Assembly (NCBI RefSeq): GCF_000429365.1
Contig: NZ_AUBS01000008.1
Location: forward strand, 1 to 64,000
DNA length: 64,000 nucleotides
Direction of reading: 5' to 3'
Origin: Pseudodonghicola xiamenensis DSM 18339
GTDB lineage: Bacteria > Pseudomonadota > Alphaproteobacteria > Rhodobacterales > Rhodobacteraceae
Shown: positions 20,897-30,841 of the stretch, one piece after another
Layout of the letters: each line of letters begins with the position of its first letter
How positions within the stretch are numbered: position 1 is the first letter of the stretch
Program-made: the position numbers and the translations under genes
Notes under the pieces: generated by a model
Told to the model about the DNA's origin: nothing
The model's input: the letters and a program-made list of their open reading frames with translations, nothing else
Databases searched by the model: none

Positions 20897-22561
20897 TCAG
20901 GCCTGCCAGATCACCGTACCGTCGCAGATGGTCACGGCGGCATGGGCGCTGTCCACCTCTTCCGGCGCCAGGGCCTCGAGATCACGGTCCATCACCACGA
21001 TGTCGGCCAGCATCCCGGGTTTCAGACTGCCCAGCCGGCCTTCGTCAAACCCCGCAAAAGCGCCGCCATGAGTATAATATTTAAGCGCCTGCTGCAGAGT
21101 GACGCTGTTATCCGGATGGTCTTCGCGCCAGGGCTTGCGGGTCATTGCCGCATGCACGCTGCGCATCGGGTCGATATCGGCCACCGGCCAATCCGAGGCG
21201 AAACAGATCGGCACCCCCAGATCGCGCAACGCCGCCACCGGAAAGGCATAGGGCCAGCGCGCCGCTCCCACCTTGGCAGTCCACGGGATCAGCGGGAAAT
21301 CCATCGCCCCCGGCGGATGCGACGGCTGCATGGAATAGATCACCCCAAGCTCTTTCACCCGCGGGATATCATCCGGGTGAATCACCTCGATATGTTCTAT
21401 CCGGTGGCGGGAATCGCGGGGGCCATTGGCCTTCTGCGCCGCCTCATAGACATCGAGCACCCTGCGCACCGCCCCATCGCCAATGGCATGGACCGAAATT
21501 TGCAGGCCGCGTCTGTCGGCCTCGATGCAGATGGCGTTGAACACTTCCGCCTGATGTAACGGCTCGCCCTTCCAACCGGGCTGATCGGCGTAATCCTCGA
21601 CCATCACGGCAGTGCCGCTGTCGATGACCCCATCCATGAACATCTTCACCCGGCCCGAGCGCAGCCGGTCAGAATTGAACTCCACCGCCATCTGACTGGC
21701 GGTTTCCAGCGCCTCGGCGGTCATGCCCGGGGTCAGGTGAAAGGGCACTTCGATCCGGCTGATCAGCTGGCCCCGGTTTTCCAGTTCGCGCAGAAGCTTG
21801 AGCTGATAGAGATTGCCGTCCATGTTGTGCAGCGAGGTGAAGCCGAAGGAGGCGCAATAGGCCAACCCCCGACGCATGGTCTCAAGGTCTTCCTCCCATT
21901 GCTCGGGCGTGACCTCGACACCAGGTTCACTGCCGGTCATGCCCAGATTCTCACGCCCGCCGCTGTTGCGATGACGCATGACCAGCATATAGGCGTCGAA
22001 TTCGCGCAGCTCGCCGGTGGCGGTGCCATCCTCGCCCATCACCACCTCGGTTCCGACAGCGGTTTCGGCACCCTGCAGGATGCCCGCTAACTCAAGCGCG
22101 GCGGTATTGGCCCAGGCGGTGTGGTGATCGCCGGCGATCAGGATCACCGGCCGATCCGCCATCGCCTGATCCAGCAACTGCCGGGTGGTCGAGATACCCG
22201 GGCCGAACAGGTTGTAATCGGCCCCCTTGCAGATCAGCAGCGACGCCTCCGGATTCTCGGCCGCATATCCGGCCAGCGCCTCGCGCAGCGCCTCCAGCCC
22301 GTGAACCTGCGCCAGTTGAAGCTGGCTGAGGCCAGCGGCCCCGGAAAAGATATGCAGGTGCGCCTCGGTCAGGCCGGGCAGGACGGTGGCCCCAGCGGCA
22401 TCAATTCGCCGGGTCTCGGGACCGGCGAGGGCCGCGATCTCCGCACCGCTCCCGACGGCGAGGATTCGATTGCCATCGACCGCGATCGCCTCGGCCCGCG
22501 GATGATCAGGGTCCATCGTCAGCACCCTGGCGTTATCAATGATTAGGCTGGCAGTTGGCAT
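20897..22561 (-). CDS. YtcJ-like amidohydrolase (amidohydrolase family 3)
   Basis: A 554-residue metal-dependent hydrolase. The first strand metal motif is EAHLHIF (near 70), a later pair is SVHAIGDGAV and RIEHIEVIHPDD, and the catalytic Asp lies in CFASDWPVADIDP. The N- and C-terminal parts form the usual beta sandwich. The start at 22561 follows AGGGAAGG; 26 further codons upstream are open but lack homology. The gene diverges from the polyamine-type ABC transporter, whose cluster ends with an amidase, suggesting joint use of an amide-containing compound. The substrate is unknown, and YtcJ-family annotation is notoriously non-specific. Confidence 0.85.
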   Translation of the reverse strand: MPTASLIIDNARVLTMDPDHPRAEAIAVDGNRILAVGSGAEIAALAGPETRRIDAAGATVLPGLTEAHLHIFSGAAGLSQLQLAQVHGLEALREALAGYAAENPEASLLICKGADYNLFGPGISTTRQLLDQAMADRPVILIAGDHHTAWANTAALELAGILQGAETAVGTEVVMGEDGTATGELREFDAYMLVMRHRNSGGRENLGMTGSEPGVEVTPEQWEEDLETMRRGLAYCASFGFTSLHNMDGNLYQLKLLRELENRGQLISRIEVPFHLTPGMTAEALETASQMAVEFNSDRLRSGRVKMFMDGVIDSGTAVMVEDYADQPGWKGEPLHQAEVFNAICIEADRRGLQISVHAIGDGAVRRVLDVYEAAQKANGPRDSRHRIEHIEVIHPDDIPRVKELGVIYSMQPSHPPGAMDFPLIPWTAKVGAARWPYAFPVAALRDLGVPICFASDWPVADIDPMRSVHAAMTRKPWREDHPDNSVTLQQALKYYTHGGAFAGFDEGRLGSLKPGMLADIVVMDRDLEALAPEEVDSAHAAVTICDGTVIWQA

Positions 22562-22639
22562 CGATTGCCCTTCCCTGTTGCACCCGCCCCGCATCGGACA
22601 CCCGTGCGAAGTCTGTATTTTTTCGCCCATTGCAGGCAT

Positions 22640-22903
22640 AAATTGATCAAATGTTCAGAGCAGATCGTTGTCAAGCAGCCTACGTCGAAACCAGATAAAA
22701 TCCCAATTTTCATATCGGCTTCTGCGACCATACGATTGCAAAAAAATCATATGATCAAAATTTGGCCAGCATCGGAAAAATCACCTGGCCAAAACCGGAA
22801 GCCGCAACAAGAGGCTTGTCAAACGCCTCTCACCCTGTAGCGTTTGATCAAAACCAGCGACGCGCAAAGTGATCGCATACCAACGGCTGACAGGGAAAAA
22901 ACT
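22640..22903. promoter_or_regulatory. Divergent promoter region of the polyamine-type transporter cluster
   Basis: An AT-rich control region between the amidohydrolase and the ABC transporter. It contains a perfect inverted repeat TTTGGCCAG (22761-22769) / CTGGCCAAA (22785-22793) with a 15-nt spacer, and three copies of TGATCAAA: at 22644-22651, 22752-22759 and 22848-22855. The first and last lie close to the two divergent genes. These look like sites for a dimeric or tetrameric regulator; no regulator gene is adjacent. Confidence 0.55.
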
Positions 22904-24025
22904 ATGCAGCATCAATCCCAGCCGATGCCCGACCCTGACAGCGACGATACCAACGTCGCTGTCAGGGTGGATCGCATCTCAAAGATTTTCCAAGGCAATG
23001 AGGACGAGGTTCGCGCGCTCGACGAGGTTTCCGTCTCGATCCGCCGGAACGAATTCTTCACGCTGCTCGGCCCCTCGGGCTGCGGCAAGACTACGCTTCT
23101 GCGGGTGATCGCCGGGTTCGAACCGCCGACCATGGGGGCGCTTTACCTCGGCGGGCGCGACATTTCCCGACTGCCGCCGAACCAGCGACCGGTGAACACG
23201 GTGTTCCAGAACTATGCCCTGTTCCCGCATATGAGCGTGGCCAATAACATCGCCTTCGGGCTGGAAATGCTGGGCAAGTCCAAGGGCGAAATCCAGACAA
23301 CCGTCTATGACATGCTGAAACTGGTGCAGATGGAGCATCTGAAGGCGCGGCGGACTTCGGAAATCTCCGGCGGCCAGCAGCAGCGCGTGGCCCTGGCCCG
23401 TGCCCTGGCGCCGCAGCCCGAGGTTTTGCTGCTGGACGAACCGCTCAGCGCGCTCGACCTCAAGTTGCGCCGCGACATGCAGATCGAACTGAAGCGCCTG
23501 CAGCACGAAACCGGGATCACCTTCATCTTCGTGACCCACGATCAGGAAGAAGCGCTGACCATGTCCGACCGCATCGCGGTGATGAGCGCGGGGAAAATCC
23601 TCCAGGTCGGCACCCCGCGGGAGATTTACGAACGTCCCGCCGAACGCTTTGTCGCAAATTTCATCGGCGAATCGAACTTCCTCGATGCCGCGCTGTCGGG
23701 CGGCGCGGTCCGGCTGAAGGCCGGCGGCCCGGCTTTTGCCGCCACCCCGCCCAAGGGGGTCGCCGACGGAGAGGTCAGCATTCTGGTGCGCCCCGAACAT
23801 GGCCGCGTGCGCATGGGCGCCGCCACCGAGGGCGAATTGCCCGCGACGATTTCGAACGTGGTCTATTCCGGCGAGGCGACCACGGTGCATCTGCGGTTGG
23901 CCACGGGCGAAACCTTCAAGGCCAAGATGTCCAACACGCCCGCCGAGGACGGCGGCAGCATGGTCCAGGGGGCCGAAGCCGCCCTGAGCATCGCCCCCGG
24001 TGCCGTCACCGTGCTGAAGGACTGA
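22904..24025 (+). CDS. potA: Spermidine/putrescine-type ABC transporter ATP-binding protein
   Basis: A 373-residue ATPase of the PotA group. It has Walker [12 protein letters not shown] (near 66), the Q-loop [13 protein letters not shown], the ABC signature [17 protein letters not shown], Walker [14 protein letters not shown] and the switch His in [10 protein letters not shown]. The last 110 residues form the TOBE-type regulatory domain ([10 protein letters not shown]). The start at 22904 follows CAGGGA. It is the first gene of a four-gene transporter transcript. Substrate specificity is inferred from family resemblance to polyamine importers; related systems carry other cationic or organic compounds. 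Confidence 0.9.
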   Translation: MQHQSQPMPDPDSDDTNVAVRVDRISKIFQGNEDEVRALDEVSVSIRRNEFFTLLGPSGCGKTTLLRVIAGFEPPTMGALYLGGRDISRLPPNQRPVNTVFQNYALFPHMSVANNIAFGLEMLGKSKGEIQTTVYDMLKLVQMEHLKARRTSEISGGQQQRVALARALAPQPEVLLLDEPLSALDLKLRRDMQIELKRLQHETGITFIFVTHDQEEALTMSDRIAVMSAGKILQVGTPREIYERPAERFVANFIGESNFLDAALSGGAVRLKAGGPAFAATPPKGVADGEVSILVRPEHGRVRMGAATEGELPATISNVVYSGEATTVHLRLATGETFKAKMSNTPAEDGGSMVQGAEAALSIAPGAVTVLKD

Positions 24026-24029
24026 TCCC

Positions 24030-24971
24030 ATGGCACAGGCGCCCGACACCCCACTCGCCCCCGGTGCTCTGGAACACGAACTGGAGCAAGCCGATTCCCG
24101 CAGCCGCTGGCTGCTGTCGCTGCCGGCGATAGTGATCATCACCCTTTTTGCCACCGCACCGCTGCTGGTGATGGTGCTCTATTCCTTCCTCACCCCGGGC
24201 GACTACGGCAACGTCATCTGGAAATTCTCCACCGAGGGCTGGACCAACGTGCTGATGCAGCGCGATATCTTCGACGATACGCTGATCTGGGCCGATGCCC
24301 ATCTGTCGATCTTCTGGCGGTCGGTCAAACTGTCGCTGATCACCACCCTGCTGACACTGATCTTCGGCCTGCCCACCGCCTGGTTCGTCGCCACCCGCCC
24401 AAAGGGCCAGCGCGAACTGTGGCTGTTCCTGGTCACGGTGCCGTTCTGGACCAACCTTCTGGTGCGCACCATCGCCATTCAGGAGCTGATCCGCGCCGAA
24501 GGCGTGATCAACAACGTACTGATCTTCCTGCATATCATCGACGAGCCGATCCAGATGATGTTCACCGATTTCGCCATCGGCTTCGGCATGACCTATGTTT
24601 ATCTGCCGCTGATGGTGCTGCCGGTCTATGCCGCCGTCGAAAAGCTGGACTTCCGGTTGGTCGAGGCAGCGCATGACCTTTACGCCAGCCGCTGGACCGC
24701 CTTTCGCCGGATTATCCTGCCGATGATCAAACCCGGCATCATCGCCGGGTCGATCCTGGTCTTCATCCCCTGTCTCGGCGCCTATGTCACGCCGCGGGTG
24801 CTGGGGGGCGGCAAGAACCTGATGTTCGGCAACCTGATCGAGCTGCAGTTCGGCGCCGGGCGCAATTGGCCGCTGGGCGCCGCCCTGTCCTTCACCCTTA
24901 TGGCGATCGTGATGGTGGCACTGGTCTATTACGTGCGCCTCACCTCGCGCGAGGAGAAAACCGATGTCTGA
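24030..24971 (+). CDS. potB: ABC transporter permease, PotB type
   Basis: A 313-residue inner-membrane permease with about six hydrophobic segments, the first at residues 29-50. The cytoplasmic coupling loop is EAAHDLYASRWTAFRRIILP (near 212-231), the EAA motif that docks onto the ATPase. GAYVTPRVLGGG is typical of the PotB/PotH branch. It starts 4 bp after potA and its end overlaps the potC start by 8 bp. Confidence 0.9.
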   Translation: MAQAPDTPLAPGALEHELEQADSRSRWLLSLPAIVIITLFATAPLLVMVLYSFLTPGDYGNVIWKFSTEGWTNVLMQRDIFDDTLIWADAHLSIFWRSVKLSLITTLLTLIFGLPTAWFVATRPKGQRELWLFLVTVPFWTNLLVRTIAIQELIRAEGVINNVLIFLHIIDEPIQMMFTDFAIGFGMTYVYLPLMVLPVYAAVEKLDFRLVEAAHDLYASRWTAFRRIILPMIKPGIIAGSILVFIPCLGAYVTPRVLGGGKNLMFGNLIELQFGAGRNWPLGAALSFTLMAIVMVALVYYVRLTSREEKTDV

Positions 24972-25791
24972 CACCGTCCCTCCCCGCCACCCCGCACGCG
25001 GATATTCCGTACGCAGCCTGCCCGGGTTTTCGATCGTGGCGCTGTTCACCGTCGCCACGCTCTATGCGCCGATCCTGATCCTAGTAGCCTATTCCTTCAA
25101 CTCCGGCACGTCGCTGGCGGTCTGGGAAGGGTTCTCGCTGCGCTGGTATGTGCAGGCCGCGCAGAACGGTGAGGTGATCGACGCCGCGATCCGCTCGCTT
25201 TACCTGGCGCTGACCGCCGCCGGCATCGCCACGGTCGCCGCGACCATGGCAGCGCTGGCCACCACACGGACCCGCCGCTTTCCCGGCAAGACGATGATCT
25301 ATGCGCTGATCAACCAACCGCTGATGGTGCCCGAGATCGTCACCGCAGTGGCGCTGCTGATCGTCTTCGCCTGGATCAAGGTCGCCACCGGCTATACCAG
25401 CATGATCTATCTGATCGCCGCCCATACCGCCTTTTGCATCCCCTTCGCCTATCTGCCGATCCGTGCCCGATTGGAGACCATGGACAACACGCTGGAAACG
25501 GCGGCCCGCGATCTCTACGCACCGCCGATGAAGGTCTTCCTGCGGGTCACCCTGCCGCAGATCTGGCCGGGCATCATCGCCGGCATGATGCTGGCCTTCG
25601 TGATCTCGATGGATGACGTGGTGATCACCGAATTCGTCAAATCCGCCGGCCAGGACACCATCCCGACCTATATGCTGGGCCAGCTTCGCCGGGTGGTGAC
25701 CCCCGAGGTCAATGCGATCTCGACCGTGATCCTCGCCGCCGGGGCGATCCTGGTATCGCTGTTCTTCTGGATCAGCCGCGAACGGCGCTGA
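24964..25791 (+). CDS. potC: ABC transporter permease, PotC type
   Basis: A 275-residue permease pairing with PotB. It has about six membrane segments and an EAA-type loop ETAARDLYAPPMKVFLRVTL (near 178-197), followed by SMDDVVITEF, which is characteristic of the PotC/PotI branch. Translation is probably coupled to potB through the 8-bp overlap. Confidence 0.9.
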   Translation: MSDTVPPRHPARGYSVRSLPGFSIVALFTVATLYAPILILVAYSFNSGTSLAVWEGFSLRWYVQAAQNGEVIDAAIRSLYLALTAAGIATVAATMAALATTRTRRFPGKTMIYALINQPLMVPEIVTAVALLIVFAWIKVATGYTSMIYLIAAHTAFCIPFAYLPIRARLETMDNTLETAARDLYAPPMKVFLRVTLPQIWPGIIAGMMLAFVISMDDVVITEFVKSAGQDTIPTYMLGQLRRVVTPEVNAISTVILAAGAILVSLFFWISRERR

Positions 25792-25867
25792 TAAAATGCC
25801 TTAATACCTTACCGGACATCCAAGAATCCGGCTCTACCGACTGAACCCAACAAGGAGACCTGAACCC

Positions 25868-26890
25868 ATGAAACGTCTGTTTGCCGCAGCCTCTGTCCTG
25901 GCGATGGCAGCTGCCGCCGCTTCGGCGGAAGAGCTGAACCTCTATAACTGGGGCAATTACACCAACCCCGAACTGCTGGAGAAATTCGAGAAAGAGACCG
26001 GCATCAAGGTCATCGTTACTGATTTCGACAGCAATGACACCGCGCTCGCCAAGGTCAAGGCCGGCGGCCATGGTTATGATCTTGTGGTGCCTTCGGCCGG
26101 CTATGTGCCGATCTGGATCAAGGAGGGCCTGCTGGCCGAATCCCGCCCAGATCAGATGGAGAACTTCAAGAACATGGATCCGATGTGGGTCAACGTCGAT
26201 TGGGATCCGGGCCGCCATTACACCGTGCCATGGCAATGGGGCACCACCGGCGTGGCGGTGAACACCAAATACTACGACGGCGATATCGACACCTCGGCCA
26301 TCTTCCTCGACCCGCCGGAGGAACTGAAGGGCAAGATCAACGTGGTGCCCGAAATGGGCGACGTGATGGGCTTGGCGATAATGTATTACGGCGGCCAGCC
26401 CTGCACCAGCGACAAGGAGATCCTCAAGAAGGTCCACGCCGGGTTGATGGAAGCCAAGAAAAGCTGGCTCAGCATGGATTACGGCAATATCGAGAAATTC
26501 GCCAAGGAAGATCTCTGGGCCGGGGTGAACTGGAACGGCTCGACCTTCCGCATGCGGCTTGAGAACCCGGCGGTCCACTATGGCTATCCGAAAGAGGGCT
26601 ATGTGGTCTGGATGGACTCGGTCGCGCTGCTGAAGGACGCCAAGAACCCCGAAGCCGGCAAGAAGTTCATGAACTTCATCATGGAGCCGGAAAATGCCGC
26701 GCTGATCTCGAAATTCGCCCGCTATGCCAATGGCATCAAGGGATCGGAGGAGTTCATGCCGGAAGACATGAAGACCGCGCGTGAGATCGTCATCCCCGAA
26801 GAGCTGAAATCGGCCGGCCGCTTCCTGCCGACCTGCCCGCCCGAGGTGCAAAAGCTCTACACCCGGATCTGGACCGACCTGCAGAAGTGA
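25868..26890 (+). CDS. potD: Periplasmic polyamine-type substrate-binding protein
   Basis: A 340-residue PotD/PotF-like binding protein with a Sec signal (residues 1-20, cleavage after ASA). The mature protein starts EELNLYNWGNYTNPELLEKF, the usual opening of this family, and has GGHGYDLVVPSAGYVPIW and a tryptophan-rich pocket region (VPWQWGTTGV). Ribosome-binding AAGGAGA is close to the ATG. It is separated from potC by 76 bp and from the amidase by a strong hairpin, which may help high expression. Polyamine binding is likely but not certain; an amide-type amine could be the ligand. Confidence 0.9.
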   Translation: MKRLFAAASVLAMAAAAASAEELNLYNWGNYTNPELLEKFEKETGIKVIVTDFDSNDTALAKVKAGGHGYDLVVPSAGYVPIWIKEGLLAESRPDQMENFKNMDPMWVNVDWDPGRHYTVPWQWGTTGVAVNTKYYDGDIDTSAIFLDPPEELKGKINVVPEMGDVMGLAIMYYGGQPCTSDKEILKKVHAGLMEAKKSWLSMDYGNIEKFAKEDLWAGVNWNGSTFRMRLENPAVHYGYPKEGYVVWMDSVALLKDAKNPEAGKKFMNFIMEPENAALISKFARYANGIKGSEEFMPEDMKTAREIVIPEELKSAGRFLPTCPPEVQKLYTRIWTDLQK

Positions 26891-26927
26891 CAACCAGGGG
26901 TAAGCCCGATCTGACAGGCCTCACCCC

Positions 26928-26954
26928 CTCCCTCCCCCGCATGCGGGGAGGGAG
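26928..26954 (+). terminator. GC hairpin between potD and the amidase
   Basis: CTCCCTCCCCCGC pairs with GCGGGGAGGGAG with one bulged C. There is no T tract. Such hairpins after binding-protein genes often stabilise the upstream mRNA or reduce read-through into the next gene. Confidence 0.5.
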
Positions 26955-27031
26955 CACCATGACCACCGCACCTGGCGCCTGTTCATCCCATCCACCTCAC
27001 CGCCCGCCCTCCTCCGCGCAAGGCCCTGACG

Positions 27032-28450
27032 ATGAGCGATGATCTGATCTACATGACCGCAACCGAGGCCTTGAGGCGTTTCGCCGACAAGAGCCTGTCA
27101 CCGCTGGAACTGCTCGACGCCCAGATCGCCCGGGCCGAGGCAATGCGCGATCCGGTCAATGCCTTTACCGATTGCTATTTCGACGAGGCGCGCAGGGCCG
27201 CTCACGCCGCAGCCGACCGCTGGTCCAGAGGCGCCCCGAAGGGCGCGCTCGACGGGCTGACGGTGGCGGCCAAGGATGAAAGCCACATCGCCGGAAAGCG
27301 AACCACCTATGGCTCCCTCATCACCCAGGACTTCGTGCCCGAGGAGACATCGGTCAACAACGAACGCATTCTGGCCGAAGGGGGCATCATCCACGCCCGC
27401 ACCGCCACACCGGAATTCTCCTGCGGCGCGGTGACCTGGAGTCGGCTCTGGGGCGTCACCCGCAACCCCTGGAACCCCGCCTATACCCCCGGCGGATCAT
27501 CCGGCGGATCGGCCGCGGCCCTGGCGGCGGGGATGACCACACTCGCCACCGGGTCGGATATCGGCGGGTCGATCCGCATCCCGTCGTCCTGCTGCGGGCT
27601 GGTGGGCTACAAGCCGCCCTATGGGCGCAATCCCGACGACGCCCCCTTCAATCTGGATTTCTACTGCCATACCGGCCCGCTGGCGCGCAGCGTGTCGGAC
27701 ACGATCCTGCTGCAGAACGTGATGTGCGGCCCCACCCCCCGCGATATCGCCACGCTTTATCCCAAGCTGGTGCTGCCAGCGGAGTATCCCGACCTCAAGG
27801 GCTGGCGCATCGCGCTGTCGATGGATCTGGGCAGCTATACGGTGACAGAGGAGGTTCAGGCCAACACCCGCGCTGCCGCCCAGGTATTCCGCGATCTGGG
27901 CGCCACGGTCGATGAGATCGACATCGGCTGGGGCGATGAGGTTCAGCGCGCCTGCTGGGCGCACCTGTCGCATGTTCTGGGTGGATCGCTCGCCGGGCTG
28001 TTGGCCGAACATGGCGATCAGATGACCGCCTATTGCCGCGATTTCGCGACCCAATCGCACGACAGCACCGTGGCGCAATTCGTCGAGGCGCTGGAGATCG
28101 CCAATGCCGCCTATGCCCGGCTCGGGCCCCTGCTGGAAGATTACAACGTGCTGATCTGCCCCACCACCGCCGTACCCGCGGTGCCGGCCGATTACGACCA
28201 GAGCGGGCTTGAGATCGACGGCACCCCGGTGCGCCCGGAACTGGGCTGGGTTCTGACCACGCCCTTCAACATGCTCAGCCGCTGCCCGGTGTTGCAGGTG
28301 CCCACCGGCTTTGGTGCAAGCGGTGTGCCGACGGGGATGCAGATCGTCGGCCCCACCTATCGCGACGCCACCGTGTTCCAGGCCGCCATGGCCTTCGAAC
28401 GCGCGGTGGGCGGCTGGTACGGCAGCAGCGCGGCCCGCCCGGCGCTGTGA
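27032..28450 (+). CDS. Amidase-signature family hydrolase
   Basis: A 472-residue amidase with the Ser-cisSer-Lys machinery. The catalytic Lys is in VAAKDESHI (near 85). The signature runs [17 protein letters not shown] (near 151-167), with the cis-Ser in the GGSSGGS stretch and the nucleophile in [13 protein letters not shown] (near 171-183). It follows the transporter genes by 141 bp on the same strand, so it probably hydrolyses the imported compound or a derivative. It is too generic to name; GatA is unlikely because the other gatCAB genes are not here (gatB stands alone further on). Confidence 0.85.
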   Translation: MSDDLIYMTATEALRRFADKSLSPLELLDAQIARAEAMRDPVNAFTDCYFDEARRAAHAAADRWSRGAPKGALDGLTVAAKDESHIAGKRTTYGSLITQDFVPEETSVNNERILAEGGIIHARTATPEFSCGAVTWSRLWGVTRNPWNPAYTPGGSSGGSAAALAAGMTTLATGSDIGGSIRIPSSCCGLVGYKPPYGRNPDDAPFNLDFYCHTGPLARSVSDTILLQNVMCGPTPRDIATLYPKLVLPAEYPDLKGWRIALSMDLGSYTVTEEVQANTRAAAQVFRDLGATVDEIDIGWGDEVQRACWAHLSHVLGGSLAGLLAEHGDQMTAYCRDFATQSHDSTVAQFVEALEIANAAYARLGPLLEDYNVLICPTTAVPAVPADYDQSGLEIDGTPVRPELGWVLTTPFNMLSRCPVLQVPTGFGASGVPTGMQIVGPTYRDATVFQAAMAFERAVGGWYGSSAARPAL

Positions 28451-28477
28451 CGCGCGGGCCGCGAGGGGGGCGACCTG

Positions 28478-30625
28478 TCAGCCGCGCGCCTTCTTCAGTT
28501 CCAGCCGTCGGCGGTGCAGCACCGGCTCGGTATAGCCCGAAGGCTGCACCCGCCCCTTGAAGACCAGATCGCAGGCGGCCTGGAAGGCGATGCCATCGCA
28601 GCCCGGCGCCATCGGCGTATAGGCCGGATCGCCTGCATTCTGCCGGTCAACCACGGCGGCCATCTTGCGCATCGCCGCCATCACCTGATCCTCGTCGATC
28701 ACCCCGTGATAGAGCCAATTGGCCAGCGCCTGGCTGGAGATCCGACAGGTGGCGCGATCCTCCATCAACCCGACATCATGGATATCGGGCACCTTGGAGC
28801 AGCCCACCCCCTGATCGACCCAGCGCACCACATAGCCCAGGATACCCTGCGCGTTGTTCTCGATCTCGCGGGTGATCTCTTCATCACTCAGGTTGCGGCC
28901 CTCCATCACCGGGATGGTCAACAAATCGGCAAGCGTGCCGCGCGGGCCACCCCGGGCGATCTCATCCTGGCGGGCGAAGACATCGACCTGGTGATAATGC
29001 GTCGCGTGCAGCGTGGCGGCCGTGGGCGACGGCACCCAGGCGCAATTGGCACCCGCCTGCGGGTGGCCGATCTTGGCCGCCAGCATGTCGGCCATCTTGT
29101 CGGGCATCGCCCACATGCCCTTGCCGATCTGCGCCTTGCCCTGCAACCCGCAAGCCAGGCCGATATCGACATTGCGATCCTCGTAAGAGGCGATCCAGGG
29201 GGTTGATTTCATCTCGCCCTTGGGCAGCATCGGGCCGGCCTCCATCGAGGTATGGATTTCGTCCCCCGTGCGGTCCAGGAAACCGGTGTTGATGAAAGCC
29301 ACCCGCGATTTCGCCGCCCGGATGCAGGCCTTGAGGTTGACGCTGGTGCGGCGTTCCTCGTCCATGATGCCCAGCTTCACCGTATTGCGCGGCAGGCCGA
29401 GAATATCCTCGACCATATCGAATATCTCGACCGCGAAGGCAACTTCCGCCGGACCGTGCATCTTCGGTTTCACGATATAGACCGACCCATGCACCGAATT
29501 GCCCGAAGGCTTTTGCAGATCGTGCATGGCGATCATCACGGTGCAAAGCGCGTCCAGAAACCCTTCCGGGATCTCGCCGCCCTCGGCGTCCAGAATGGCC
29601 GGGTTGGTCATCAGATGGCCAACGTTGCGCACCAGCATCAGCGACCGGCCCTTGAGCACGATGGGCATGCCGTTGGGCGCCACGAATTCCACGTCCTGCG
29701 CCAGCACCCGGTCAAAGGTCTTGCCGCCCTTGGTGACGCTTTCCTTCAGATCCCCCCTCATCAGGCCCAGCCAGTTGGAATAGGCCAGCACCTTGTCCTC
29801 GGCATCCACCGCAGCGACACTGTCCTCGCAATCCATGATGGTGGAAACCGCTGCCTCCAGGATCACGTCGCTGATCCCCGCCGGATCGTCACGGCCCACC
29901 GGCGTCTCGGGGTCGATCACGACCCGGATGTGCAACCCGTTGCAGGAGAACAGATATTCAGTCCGATCCGCCGACCGCCCGGAATATTGTGCAGGTTTGG
30001 CAAGCCGCAGCTCTTCCGCATCGGTCGACAGGAGCACCCCGGCCTGATCCTGGTCGAGACCGGTCACATCCGCCCAGCTTCCGCCCTTCAGCGGCAGTGC
30101 CTTATCCAGATGCGCCTTGGCCCATGCGATCACCCGCGCGCCGCGTGCACTGTCGTAACCGCCGCCCGCCGGCAGATCGCCCAACGCGTCAGTGCCATAG
30201 AGCGCATCATAGAGCGAGCCCCAGCGCGCATTCGCCGCGTTCAGTGCAAAGCGCGCATTGGTGATCGGCACCACCAATTGCGGCCCGGGGATCGTGGCGA
30301 TCTCGGGATCGACACCTTTGGTGTCGATGGCAAAATCCTCTCCTTCGGGCAGCAGATAGCCGATCTCGTGCAGAAAGGCCTCATAGGCCGCGGCATCATG
30401 CGGCTGGCCGCGCCGGGCCATGTGCCAGGCGTCGATCTTGCCCTGGATCCCCTCGCGAATCGCCAGAAATTCCCGGTTCTTCGGGCCGAGCTCCGTCACC
30501 ATCCGCGCCAGACCGTCCCAGAAGGCGACGGGCTCCACCCCAGTCTCGGGCAGCGCCTGCGCCTCGATGAAAGCGGCCAGTTGCTCCGCCACCTGCAGCC
30601 CGCTGCGCTCCACTCTCTCCACCAT
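28478..30625 (-). CDS. glcB: Malate synthase G
   Basis: A 715-residue malate synthase of the large monomeric G type (E. coli 723), condensing glyoxylate and acetyl-CoA to malate. Seen are the Mg/glyoxylate site ([20 protein letters not shown] near 261-280), [22 protein letters not shown] around 470-490 (key parts), and the catalytic base region [13 protein letters not shown]. The start has AGGAGA upstream. It stands apart from glycolate or isocitrate lyase genes, so glyoxylate source is not indicated. Confidence 0.95.
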   Translation of the reverse strand: MVERVERSGLQVAEQLAAFIEAQALPETGVEPVAFWDGLARMVTELGPKNREFLAIREGIQGKIDAWHMARRGQPHDAAAYEAFLHEIGYLLPEGEDFAIDTKGVDPEIATIPGPQLVVPITNARFALNAANARWGSLYDALYGTDALGDLPAGGGYDSARGARVIAWAKAHLDKALPLKGGSWADVTGLDQDQAGVLLSTDAEELRLAKPAQYSGRSADRTEYLFSCNGLHIRVVIDPETPVGRDDPAGISDVILEAAVSTIMDCEDSVAAVDAEDKVLAYSNWLGLMRGDLKESVTKGGKTFDRVLAQDVEFVAPNGMPIVLKGRSLMLVRNVGHLMTNPAILDAEGGEIPEGFLDALCTVMIAMHDLQKPSGNSVHGSVYIVKPKMHGPAEVAFAVEIFDMVEDILGLPRNTVKLGIMDEERRTSVNLKACIRAAKSRVAFINTGFLDRTGDEIHTSMEAGPMLPKGEMKSTPWIASYEDRNVDIGLACGLQGKAQIGKGMWAMPDKMADMLAAKIGHPQAGANCAWVPSPTAATLHATHYHQVDVFARQDEIARGGPRGTLADLLTIPVMEGRNLSDEEITREIENNAQGILGYVVRWVDQGVGCSKVPDIHDVGLMEDRATCRISSQALANWLYHGVIDEDQVMAAMRKMAAVVDRQNAGDPAYTPMAPGCDGIAFQAACDLVFKGRVQPSGYTEPVLHRRRLELKKARG

Positions 30626-30841
30626 TCGTCGTGTCTCCTACTGAAACGGGGGGTTGTTCACTGTCTAGGGCAGAAGTTTCCTATCGGCAACAAATCTGGT
30701 CAGGCGATTTGACCGGTTTCCCGAAAAGCAGTTTCAAACCGAACCGGGAAAACCCGGGCGGGCTTTTCACGACCATCGGGTGACTTGCGGCAGACCGGGC
30801 CACGGCCTAACGTCTGCCACAAGCAAGCAAGAGGGAATGCC

